Assembly (NCBI RefSeq): GCF_029626265.1 | Contig: NZ_JARUBN010000001.1 | Coordinates: 6,017,001-6,081,000 of the forward strand | Direction: 5' to 3' | DNA: 64,000 nucleotides | Origin: Micromonospora sp. WMMD1102 | Lineage (GTDB): Bacteria; Actinomycetota; Actinomycetes; Mycobacteriales; Micromonosporaceae | Shown: piece by piece, positions 43,430 through 51,025 of the stretch | How the letters are laid out: each line of letters begins with the position of its first letter | How positions within the stretch are numbered: the stretch's first letter is position 1 | Made by a program: the position numbers and the translations under genes | The notes under the pieces: generated by a model | Databases searched by the model: none | What the model was told of the DNA's origin: nothing | The model's input: the letters and a program-made list of their open reading frames with translations, nothing else

Positions 43430-43503
43430 CAGCGCACCCCGGCCGGCACTCGACCGGCCCGGCCGACCCGTGCCATCAACGCACCCCGCCCGAGCCGCGC
43501 CAT
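43429..43503 (-). CDS. 24-codon mini-ORF bridging two genes by TGATG overlaps
   Basis: The frame starts at an ATG (43503) overlapping the pyruvyltransferase stop and ends in a TGA that overlaps the ATG (43429) of the FrhB-like gene. Its end repeats the neighbouring gene's last residues (PAGVR). It probably arose by tandem duplication of the gene junction and may just keep ribosomes running into the next gene. A functional peptide is not expected. Confidence 0.45.
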   Translation of the reverse strand: MARLGRGALMARVGRAGRVPAGVR

Positions 43504-44912
43504 CAGCGCACTCCGGCCGGCGTCCGGCGGTCCCGTTCGGCGCGGGCCAGTGCCACGAGTTCGTCCATCTGGGCGGCGGCCCGGCCGACCGCCTCCGGGG
43601 TATGCACCGCCAGCTCGGCGGCGGCGGTGTCCCGGCCGGTCCAGGAGGTCCAGAGCGCGTCCAGCAGGGCCTCGTCGGGCAGCCGGCGGGCGTCGGCGAC
43701 GTGCCGGCGCTGCCGGACGCTGGCGAAGACGCCCCGGGCCTTGTCGCTGTACGCGACCACCGCCGCCGGTACCCCGGAGGAGAGCGCCGCGATGGTCGAG
43801 TGCATCCGCATCCCGCAGAACCAGCTGGTCCGGGCGATCACCCACTTGCTCTGGTGCGGGTCCAGGCCGGACGGGGCCAGCGCCACCCGGTCGCGGTACC
43901 GGGGCGCGAGGATGGCGTAGAGCCGCTCGCTGGCCACCCGGTCGTCGTCGGCGCCGTTCGGGGTGAGCACGTGCGGCACGATGATCACCCGGGTGTCGGG
44001 CTGTTCCAGCAGGCGTTCGCAGAGCAGGTTGGCCACCCGGGCGGTGTCCCCGGCCAGACCGAACCGGCGGCGCCCCTCCGGCCGGGCGATCAGGCCGCTG
44101 ACGTTGATCCCGGCCACCGGACCCGGCTCCGCCGCGAACCACCCGGCCAGTCGCTGGTACGCCGGCTCGTCCGGAACCCTCGGCTCCAGCGCGAACGCCA
44201 CGTCCACGCCCTCCCGGTGCCGCCCCGGGTCGAGGTCGGGGCCGAGCAGGTCGGCCAGGGCGGCGTAACTCTCCGGGTCCCGGGCCCAGGCCGTGCGGGC
44301 ACCCCGGACCAGCGCCGCCGCCTCGGCCCGCAGCCGGGGCGACCGGAACGGCCCGTACGTCTGCGGCAGCAGCACCAGCGGGCGGCGGCGGAGCAGCGCC
44401 AACCGCTTCGGCCAGGTCACGGTGCGGAACCGGTGCTCGCCGTAGATGTCGCTGAAGCTGTCCCCGCCGCTGACGTCCAGCACCACGTCGGCGGCGTCGA
44501 TCCGGGCCAGCCCGGCGTTGCCGAGCCCGCCGAGTGCCGCGCTGACCCGCATGTTCAGATAGGACTCCGGCCGGTGGTAGCGGCGGGAGTGCCGGGCACC
44601 GGCCAGCGAGATCGGCACCGGCCGGCCGGCCACGAAGGCGTGTCCGGCGCGCTGTCCCCAGCCGTCGTCGAAGACGGTGACGGCCGCGTCCGGCTCGCGG
44701 GCCAGCAGCCCGCCCAGGGTCGCCGCGCGCAGCGCACCGACCCCGAGGTTCAGGTGCGCGCCGGGTACCCCGAACAGGCATGCCGACACCGGTCTGAACG
44801 CCTTTCCGCTGGCGGTCCTCCTGCTGGCGGTCTCTTCGCTGACTGTCTGCCCGCTGACTGTCTGCCCGCCGGCCGTCTGCTCGCCGGCCGTCCGCTCGCT
44901 TGCCTCGGTCAC
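43503..44912 (-). CDS. Polysaccharide pyruvyl transferase family protein
   Basis: 469 residues from the GTG at 44912, which overlaps the stop of the deacetylase gene (GTGA). After a repetitive Thr/Glu/Ser N terminus (about 1-45, with GQTVS repeats) comes the pyruvyltransferase fold: HLNLGVGALRAATLGGLLA, VVLDVSGGDSFSDIYG, PLVLLPQTYGPF, a second Rossmann half with VIIVPHVLTPNGADDD and the FCGMRMHSTIAALSSGVPA motif. The reaction is transfer of pyruvate from phosphoenolpyruvate to a sugar as a ketal. This adds negative charge to exopolysaccharide. It is the fourth gene of the coupled minus operon. Confidence 0.87.
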   Translation of the reverse strand: MTEASERTAGEQTAGGQTVSGQTVSEETASRRTASGKAFRPVSACLFGVPGAHLNLGVGALRAATLGGLLAREPDAAVTVFDDGWGQRAGHAFVAGRPVPISLAGARHSRRYHRPESYLNMRVSAALGGLGNAGLARIDAADVVLDVSGGDSFSDIYGEHRFRTVTWPKRLALLRRRPLVLLPQTYGPFRSPRLRAEAAALVRGARTAWARDPESYAALADLLGPDLDPGRHREGVDVAFALEPRVPDEPAYQRLAGWFAAEPGPVAGINVSGLIARPEGRRRFGLAGDTARVANLLCERLLEQPDTRVIIVPHVLTPNGADDDRVASERLYAILAPRYRDRVALAPSGLDPHQSKWVIARTSWFCGMRMHSTIAALSSGVPAAVVAYSDKARGVFASVRQRRHVADARRLPDEALLDALWTSWTGRDTAAAELAVHTPEAVGRAAAQMDELVALARAERDRRTPAGVR

Positions 44913-45544
44913 TGCTCGATCACCGCTTTCTCGCACCGGTACGCCTCGGCGTACCGGGACCGGCACTCCATCCCGCGCAGCCGGGCCAGCCCGAGGAACA
45001 CCTCGTCGTCCCACCAGTCCCGGTCCTTCTGGGACGGATAGCTCGCGTGCAGCAGCTCGACCTTGCGGCGTACCCGCTGCCCGGTCAGCGGCAGGTAGAC
45101 GTTGCGCCGGCCCAGGTCGCCGTCCCACTTGGGGATCTCGTAGTACAACACCGTGGCGTCCCGGAACGACGTGGGCACCAGCGCACCGAGAGTGTGATGG
45201 TCCTGGTGCGCGTCCTCCGGGCCGGGCGCCAGCACCAGGTCGGCATCCAGGGTCGCGGCGGCGGCGTTCACGATCTCCTTCGCCTCGCCCCAGCGGGCCG
45301 GTACCCGACCGTCCGGCAGGTCGTGCAGCGCGAAACTGAGCCGGGCGCCGGGCAGGAAGGCCGCGGCCGCCGCGCGGGCCTCGGCCTGCCGGGCGGGGGT
45401 GCCGGTGAGCAGCACGTAGTGCACCCGGAGCCCGGGTACGTCGCCGAGGGCGAGCAGCAGTCCGCCGGCGCCGATCTCGATGTCGTCCGGATGTGCCCCG
45501 AGCAGCACCACCGACCGGGCTGCGCTCAGGCGTAGCGGCATCAT
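44909..45544 (-). CDS. PIG-L family deacetylase
   Basis: 211 residues. The metal motif AHPDDIEIGAGG near residue 17 and the later ApGpEDAHQDHHTLG are the PIG-L/LmbE signatures (Zn-dependent N-acetylglucosamine deacetylases; MshB and the bacillithiol enzymes are relatives). In this setting it probably deacetylates a sugar or lipid-linked sugar. ATG at 45544 shares one base with the stop of the gene upstream (TGATG). It ends by overlapping the pyruvyltransferase gene by four bases. Confidence 0.88.
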   Translation of the reverse strand: MMPLRLSAARSVVLLGAHPDDIEIGAGGLLLALGDVPGLRVHYVLLTGTPARQAEARAAAAAFLPGARLSFALHDLPDGRVPARWGEAKEIVNAAAATLDADLVLAPGPEDAHQDHHTLGALVPTSFRDATVLYYEIPKWDGDLGRRNVYLPLTGQRVRRKVELLHASYPSQKDRDWWDDEVFLGLARLRGMECRSRYAEAYRCEKAVIEQ

Positions 45545-46416
45545 CAACCGGTCAGCCCCAGCTTCCGGGCTGACCCGGCTCCGCTGCCGGCGGCGGCGAG
45601 CACCGGCTCCAGGGTGGCCGGCCGGCGGCCCCGGTTGCGGTTGGCGTCCCAGAGCATCCACGGGCAGCGGGCCGAGTGGTAGAGCTGCTCCAGCTCGGCC
45701 CGGTCCTTGAAGGTGTCGGCGGCCCGCCAGAACCCGGTGTAGCGCTGGGCGATCAGCCGCCGCTCCGGCAACAGCCGGTCGAAGGCGTGCGGCACCAGGT
45801 CCTCGCCGTCGCGGAGCACGTCGAAGATGCCGGGACGCAGGATGAAGTAGCCACCGTTCTCCCACTGCATCAGCTCGCGGATCGGGCGTACCCGGGTCAC
45901 CTGGTCGCCCGGGGCGATGTCGATGACGTGGTGCGTCGACTGCACCGGTACGGCGAGCAGGCTGGCCACCGCCCCGCTGTGCCGGAACCGGTCGACCATC
46001 TCCGGCAGCGGCGCGTCGGTGAGGGTGTCGGCGTAGTTGGCCAGGAACATCGGCTCGTCCTGGACGTGCTCGCGGATCCGCATCAGCCGCTCGCCGATGC
46101 TCGCCCCGAGCCCGGTGTCGATGAAGGTGATGTTCCAGTCGGTGATGTCGGCGGAGTGCAGGCGTACGTCCCGGCCGTGCATCGCCAGGCTGAAGTCGTT
46201 GGAGAGCGTCTCGTCGTACCGGAGGAAGTAGTCCTTGACCGCGACGGCGCCGTAGCCGAGGCAGAGGATGAAGTCGGTGTGCCCGAAGTGGGCGTAGTAG
46301 CGCATCACGTGCCAGAGCAGCGGGCGGTCCCCGATCATCGCCATCGGCTTCGGGGCGGAGGCGGCGTCCTCGCGCATCCGCATCCCCAGGCCGCCGCAGA
46401 AGAGGACCACCTTCAT
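45544..46416 (-). CDS. Sugar-1-phosphate nucleotidyltransferase (glucose-1-phosphate cytidylyltransferase-like)
   Basis: 290 residues. The nucleotide-binding start VVLFCGGLGMRMRE, the KPMAMIGDRPLLWHVM segment and DFILCLGYGAVAVKDYF are the pattern of RfbF-type cytidylyltransferases; WNITFIDTGLGASIGERL continues the fold. It activates a hexose-1-phosphate to an NDP-sugar. CTP is the likely nucleotide from family similarity but is not proved. The matching NDP-sugar 4,6-dehydratase is not in this window. The start overlaps the C-methyltransferase stop as TGATG. Confidence 0.85.
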   Translation of the reverse strand: MKVVLFCGGLGMRMREDAASAPKPMAMIGDRPLLWHVMRYYAHFGHTDFILCLGYGAVAVKDYFLRYDETLSNDFSLAMHGRDVRLHSADITDWNITFIDTGLGASIGERLMRIREHVQDEPMFLANYADTLTDAPLPEMVDRFRHSGAVASLLAVPVQSTHHVIDIAPGDQVTRVRPIRELMQWENGGYFILRPGIFDVLRDGEDLVPHAFDRLLPERRLIAQRYTGFWRAADTFKDRAELEQLYHSARCPWMLWDANRNRGRRPATLEPVLAAAGSGAGSARKLGLTG

Positions 46417-47645
46417 CAGACCACCTCCAGGGCGGGGATCGGGAAGACCAGCCGCCCGCCCCAGTGCCGTACGTAGGCGAGCTGTGCGGAGATCTCGGTG
46501 CGCAGGTTCCAGGGCAGCACGAGTACGTAGTCGGGGCGGTCCTCGGCGATCCGCTCCGGCGGATGGATCGGGATGTGCGTGCCGGGCAGGAACTTTCCCT
46601 GCTTGTGCGGGCTGCGGTCGACCGTGTACTCCAGCAGGTCGGTGCGGATCCCGCAGTGGTTGAGCAGCGTGTTGCCCTTGCCCGGCGCCCCGTAGCCGAC
46701 CACCCGCAGGCCCTGGGCGCGGGCGGTGAGCAGGAAGTCCAGCAACTCCCGCTTGATGTCGAAGACCGCGTCGGCGAAGCCGAGGTGCCCGGCGACGGTG
46801 TGCAGCCCGGCCTCGGTCTCGGCGTCCAGCACCGACTTGACGTTGCCGGACGGCTCTCCCGCCGCCGCGGCCGGCCGGGCGTGCACCCGCAGCGAGCCGC
46901 CGTGCGACGACAGCTCGTCCACGTCGACCACGATCAGCCCGGCGGTGGCCAGCGCCCGCATCGCCGTCCGCAGCGTCAGGTATTGATAGTGCTCGTGGTA
47001 GATGGTGTCGTACTGCCGGCGCTCGATCAGCCGCAGCAGGTGCGGGACCTCGCAGGTGACCAGGCCGGTCGGCTTGACCAGTGCGGCCAGCCCGGCGGTG
47101 AAGCCGATCAGGTCCGGGACGTGCGCGTAGACGTTGTTCGCCGCCACCAGGTCGGCCCGGCCGTGCCGCTGGGCCAGCTCGGCGCCGGTCTCGGCACCCA
47201 GGAACCGCGTCTCGGTGCGGATGCCCCGGCGCCGGGCCACCTCGGCGACGTTGCCGGCCGGCTCGACCCCGAGCACCGGTATCCCGGCCGCGACGAAGTG
47301 CTGGAGCAGGTAGCCGTCGTTGCTGGCCACCTCGGTCACCAGCGAGTCCGGCCCGAGCCCGAGCGCCTCGGTCATCGTGTCGGCGTACCGCTTGCCGTGC
47401 GCCACCCAGGAGTCGGAATACGACGAGAAATAGGCATAGTCGGAGAAGATTTCCTCTCCGGACACGTACGCCGGAAGTTGGACCAGCAGACAGGTGGAAC
47501 ATATTCGGACGTGCAGCGGATAGAACGTCTCGGCCGAATCGAGCCGGTCGGCGTCGAGATAGCTCTCGCAGAGCGGCGACATGCCCAGGTCGACAAACGT
47601 TTCGGTCAATACCGCCGTACACAGCCGACATTTGGCATCGGTCAT
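46416..47645 (-). CDS. NDP-sugar C-methyltransferase (TylC3/EvaC-type class I SAM enzyme)
   Basis: 409 residues in three parts: a zinc-binding N-terminal domain (CRLC near residue 6 and ICSTC near residue 47), a SAM-binding methyltransferase core (TEVASNDGYLLQHF, VLGVEPAGNVAEVA, ANNVYAHVPDL) with IYHEHYQYLT at the active site, and a C-terminal Rossmann-like domain (VVGYGAPGKGNTLL, then YTVDRSPHKQGKFLPG). This is the layout of sugar C-methyltransferases such as TylC3, EvaC and TcaB9. First gene of the minus operon; ATG 47645 has GGTGGGG upstream. Confidence 0.87.
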   Translation of the reverse strand: MTDAKCRLCTAVLTETFVDLGMSPLCESYLDADRLDSAETFYPLHVRICSTCLLVQLPAYVSGEEIFSDYAYFSSYSDSWVAHGKRYADTMTEALGLGPDSLVTEVASNDGYLLQHFVAAGIPVLGVEPAGNVAEVARRRGIRTETRFLGAETGAELAQRHGRADLVAANNVYAHVPDLIGFTAGLAALVKPTGLVTCEVPHLLRLIERRQYDTIYHEHYQYLTLRTAMRALATAGLIVVDVDELSSHGGSLRVHARPAAAAGEPSGNVKSVLDAETEAGLHTVAGHLGFADAVFDIKRELLDFLLTARAQGLRVVGYGAPGKGNTLLNHCGIRTDLLEYTVDRSPHKQGKFLPGTHIPIHPPERIAEDRPDYVLVLPWNLRTEISAQLAYVRHWGGRLVFPIPALEVV

Positions 47646-47827
47646 GCCCCACCCACCCCGATATGATCGCAAATACCGGCACGGCGCCCGCCCGCCTGCG
47701 CGCCACGCTAACCAGCGCCGCCGCGCGCCGGGAGCGGTTGAGTAAAAAGTCCGACAATAGCCCGGCCGCTCTCCGGGCCACCCATAAACTCGCCTTCTCC
47801 AACCCGGGCGACGACGGGAGCTTTGCC
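47646..47827. promoter_or_regulatory. Divergent promoter region of the polysaccharide operons
   Basis: 182 bases between the first genes of the two operons. It is AT-richer around 47735-47765 and 47780-47795. Both promoters must be here or close by, which would allow shared control. No clear -35/-10 pair or palindromic operator could be fixed. Confidence 0.5.
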
Positions 47828-48865
47828 GTGCGTGTTCTCGTGACCGGCCACCATGGTTACCTCGGCAGCGTGCTCACCCCGATGTTGCGGGCCGCCGGGC
47901 ACGAGGTGACCGGCCTGGACACCGGCTACTACGCCGACTGCCTGCTCGGCCCGGCCCCGGCGGCCGTACCGGCACTCCGGACCGACCTGCGGGACGTCCG
48001 CCCGGAGCAGCTCGCCGGCTTCGACGCCGTCTGCCACCTCGCCGCGCTCTGCAACGACCCGATCGGCAACCTGAACCCCCAGCTGACCCACGAGATCAAC
48101 CACCGGGCGACGGTACGGCTGGCCGAGGCCGCGAAGGCCGCCAACGTGACCCGGTTCCTCTTCTCCTCCTCGTGCAGCCTCTACGGGGCGGGCACCGACG
48201 ACCGGCCGCTCACCGAGACCGCCGGCTTCGCCCCGGTCACCCCGTACGGCGAGTCGAAGATCCGGGCCGAGCAGGACCTCGCCGCCCTCGCCGACCGCGA
48301 CTTCTCCCCGACCTTCCTGCGCAACGCCACCGCGTACGGCTTCTCGCCCCGGCTCCGCGGCGACCTCGTGGTCAACGACCTCACCGCGCACGCCCTGCTC
48401 ACCGGCGAGGTGCGGCTGCTCTCCGACGGCTCTGCCTGGCGCCCGCTGGTGCACGCCGAGGACATCTGCGCGGCCTTCCTGGCACTGTTGGAGGCGGACC
48501 GGGCGGTGGTGCACGGCCGGGCGTACAACATCGGGCTCAGTGCCGAGAACTACCTGATCCGGGACGTCGCCGAACTCGTCGCCGAGGTGGTGCCGGGCTC
48601 CCGGGTCACCTTCGCGGGCGGCGCCTCGGCGGACACCCGCAACTACCGGGTGAGCTGCGACCTGGTCGCCGCCGAGGTGCCCGGCTTCCGGCCCCGCTGG
48701 ACGGTGCGCAAGGGGATCGAGGAGCTGGTCGAGGCGTACCAACGGTACGGGCTGACGATCGAGGCGTTCCGCAGCGAACGGCACCAGCGGCTGCGCCGGA
48801 TCAGGATGCTCGTCGAGGCCGGCCGGCTCGACACCGAGCTGCGCTGGTGCGGGAGCGGGCGGTGA
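47828..48865 (+). CDS. NAD-dependent sugar epimerase/dehydratase (extended SDR)
   Basis: 345 residues. The nucleotide loop GHHGYLGS, the Ser in FSSSCSLYG, the Tyr-x3-Lys site YGESK and NATAYGFSP place it in the extended SDR family of NDP-sugar epimerases/dehydratases. The exact reaction is not readable. A 3,5- or 4-epimerase/4-reductase would fit beside C-methyltransferases. The GTG at 47828 has GGGAG upstream. The stop overlaps the next start as GTGA. First gene of the plus operon. Confidence 0.87.
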   Translation: MRVLVTGHHGYLGSVLTPMLRAAGHEVTGLDTGYYADCLLGPAPAAVPALRTDLRDVRPEQLAGFDAVCHLAALCNDPIGNLNPQLTHEINHRATVRLAEAAKAANVTRFLFSSSCSLYGAGTDDRPLTETAGFAPVTPYGESKIRAEQDLAALADRDFSPTFLRNATAYGFSPRLRGDLVVNDLTAHALLTGEVRLLSDGSAWRPLVHAEDICAAFLALLEADRAVVHGRAYNIGLSAENYLIRDVAELVAEVVPGSRVTFAGGASADTRNYRVSCDLVAAEVPGFRPRWTVRKGIEELVEAYQRYGLTIEAFRSERHQRLRRIRMLVEAGRLDTELRWCGSGR

Positions 48866-50079
48866 CCGCTGCCGGTTACGCCGGAGGGCGGCGGCCGGTG
48901 CACCGGTGTGCGGCCTGCGGGCGGCACGACCTGGTGCCCTTCGCCGACCTGGGCGAGATCCCGGTCTACTGCGGGGTGCACTGGGCCAGCCGGGCCGAGG
49001 CGCTGGCCAGCCCGCTGGGCCGGATGTGCCTGGCCCACTGCCCGGAGTGCGGGTACGTCCGCAACCTCGCCTTCGACCCGGCCGTGCTGGTCTACGACAC
49101 CACCATGGACACCAACCTGCACCACTCGCCCGCGTTCGGCGTCTTCTCGGCGGAACTGGTCAAGCATCTCGCCGGGCGGTTCCCGCTGCGCGGCGGCACG
49201 GTGCTGGACGTCGGCTGCGGCCAGGGCGAGTTCCTGCGCGAACTCTGCCACGTCGCCGGCTGCCGGGGTGTCGGCTACGACGCGATGTACGCCGGCCCGC
49301 CCGGCCCGGACCCGTCCGGCGCGATCCTGCACCGGGGCCACGCGCCGCTGGACGGCGGCACCCCGGCCTTCGACCTGGTCACCTCCCGGCACTGGTTCGA
49401 GCACCTGGACGACCCGTACGCCTTCCTGGTCCGGCTCCGCGGGCTGGCCGGCGACCGGCCGGCGTACGGCTACCTGGAGGTGCCGGACGCCGGCTACGAC
49501 CTGGCCACCGCCGGCTGGGAGGTGATCTACCCGCACGTCTCCTACTTCGACGGCTACTCGCTGTGCCGGATCGTCGAACGGGCCGGCTGGCGGGTACTCG
49601 CCACCGGCCGGCTCTTCGCCGGCATGTTCCGGTACGTCGAGATCGCGGTGAACGCCGCCGACCCGGCCACCGGCACCGAACTGCCCGGCTCGGAGCTGCC
49701 GGGGACGGCCGACCGGGACCGGCAGCTCGCCGCGATCGCCGGCTTCGCCGACCGGCACGCCGCCGAGCGGGAACGCTGGCGGGGCACCATCGACCGGCTG
49801 CTCGCCGCAGGTGACCGGCCGGTGCTCTGGGGCGCCGGCTCGCGCGGGGTGCAGTTCCTGCACCTGGCCGACCCGGACCGTCGGCTCGCCGCGGTGGTGG
49901 ACGTCAACCCGCGCAAGTGGGGCCGCTTTCTGCCGGTCACCGGGCACGAGGTGCGGGACCCGGCCACCCTCGCCGGCTCCGGCACCCGCACCGTGATCAT
50001 CACCAACCCGGCCTACCGGGACGAGATCGACGCCGCGCTGCGCCAGCTCGGCGTGCGCGCCGAGCTGCTGGTCGCCTGA
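48862..50079 (+). CDS. Second sugar C-methyltransferase-like class I SAM protein
   Basis: 405 residues in the same three-part plan as the gene at 46416: zinc motif CAAC near residue 17 with CPEC near residue 63, a SAM core (GGTVLDVGCGQGEFLREL, VGYDAMYAGP) and a C-terminal Rossmann-like half (VLWGAGSRGVQFLHL, then VVDVNPRKWGRFLP). The active-site region reads SRHWFEHLDDP, different from the HEHYQY of the first enzyme, so its acceptor or chemistry may differ. Coupled to the epimerase by a 4-base overlap. Having two related C-methyltransferases in one locus suggests a branched-chain sugar or two methylated positions. Confidence 0.83.
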   Translation: MTAAGYAGGRRPVHRCAACGRHDLVPFADLGEIPVYCGVHWASRAEALASPLGRMCLAHCPECGYVRNLAFDPAVLVYDTTMDTNLHHSPAFGVFSAELVKHLAGRFPLRGGTVLDVGCGQGEFLRELCHVAGCRGVGYDAMYAGPPGPDPSGAILHRGHAPLDGGTPAFDLVTSRHWFEHLDDPYAFLVRLRGLAGDRPAYGYLEVPDAGYDLATAGWEVIYPHVSYFDGYSLCRIVERAGWRVLATGRLFAGMFRYVEIAVNAADPATGTELPGSELPGTADRDRQLAAIAGFADRHAAERERWRGTIDRLLAAGDRPVLWGAGSRGVQFLHLADPDRRLAAVVDVNPRKWGRFLPVTGHEVRDPATLAGSGTRTVIITNPAYRDEIDAALRQLGVRAELLVA

Positions 50080-50091
50080 GCGGAGGGAACG

Positions 50092-51024
50092 ATGGAGCCA
50101 GCGCCGCGGGTGAGTCTGGGGGTACCCCTCTACAACGCCGAGCGCTACCTCGAAGGCTGCCTCGACGCGCTGCTCGCCCAGGACTACCCCGACTTCGAGA
50201 TCGTCGTCAGCGACAACGCCTCCACCGACCGGACCTGGGAGATCTGCCAGGCGTACGCCGCGAAGGACTCCCGGATCCGGCTCTACCGCAACCCGCGCAA
50301 CTTCGGCGGGCACGTCAACTACGCCCGGGTGGTCGAACTGGCCCGGGGCGAGCTGTTCAAGTGGGTGGCGTACGACGACGTGTGCCTGCCGGCGTACCTG
50401 CGCACCTGCGTGGCGGCGCTGGACGAGGCCGGGCCGCAGGCCGTACTCGCCTATCCGCGTACCGTGCTGATCGACGAGGCGGGCGAGGTGATCGGCCCGT
50501 ACGCCGACCGGCTGGACCTGCGCGACCCCCGGCCGTGGCGCCGGGTGGCCGGGGTGGCCCGGAACATCAACCTCTGCCACGCGCACTTCGGGGTGTTCCG
50601 GATGTCGGCGCTGCGCCGGACCGGGATGATCCGGCCGTTCCTCTCCTCCGACTACACGTTGATCGCCGAGGTGGCCCGGCTCGGCGAGATCCACGAGGTG
50701 GCCGAGCCGCTGTTCCTGCGCCGGATGCACGGCGCCTCCACCCGGCAGGCCGAGGACGCCACCCCGGACTCGGCACTGGCCTGGTTCGCGCAGAGCGGCA
50801 AGCGGGTCCGGGCACCCCGGCTGCGGATGGTCGCCGAGACGTTGCGCACCCTCGCCACCGGCTCCGAGCCGCTCGGCACCCGGCTCAGTTCGGCGGTGGC
50901 GTTCCTGGCCACCTGGTGGGCCCGCCGGGTCCGGGTCCGGCTCGGCCGGCTGCGCAGCCAGCTCCGGGAGCGGGCCGGCCGGATGCTGCGGCGGCGTACC
51001 GGCACGGCGAAGGGCAGCGTCTAG
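50092..51024 (+). CDS. Glycosyltransferase family 2
   Basis: 310 residues. The GT-A start SLGVPLYNAERYLEGCLDAL, VVSDNASTDRTWEI, RNPRNFGGHVNYARV and a DxD-like YDDVCLPAYL are typical of family 2. It adds a sugar from an NDP-donor to the growing lipid-linked glycan on the cytoplasmic face. GGAGGGAAC precedes the ATG. It is the only recognisable glycosyltransferase in the window, so other transferases are presumably outside this locus. Confidence 0.92.
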   Translation: MEPAPRVSLGVPLYNAERYLEGCLDALLAQDYPDFEIVVSDNASTDRTWEICQAYAAKDSRIRLYRNPRNFGGHVNYARVVELARGELFKWVAYDDVCLPAYLRTCVAALDEAGPQAVLAYPRTVLIDEAGEVIGPYADRLDLRDPRPWRRVAGVARNINLCHAHFGVFRMSALRRTGMIRPFLSSDYTLIAEVARLGEIHEVAEPLFLRRMHGASTRQAEDATPDSALAWFAQSGKRVRAPRLRMVAETLRTLATGSEPLGTRLSSAVAFLATWWARRVRVRLGRLRSQLRERAGRMLRRRTGTAKGSV

Positions 51025-51025
51025 G

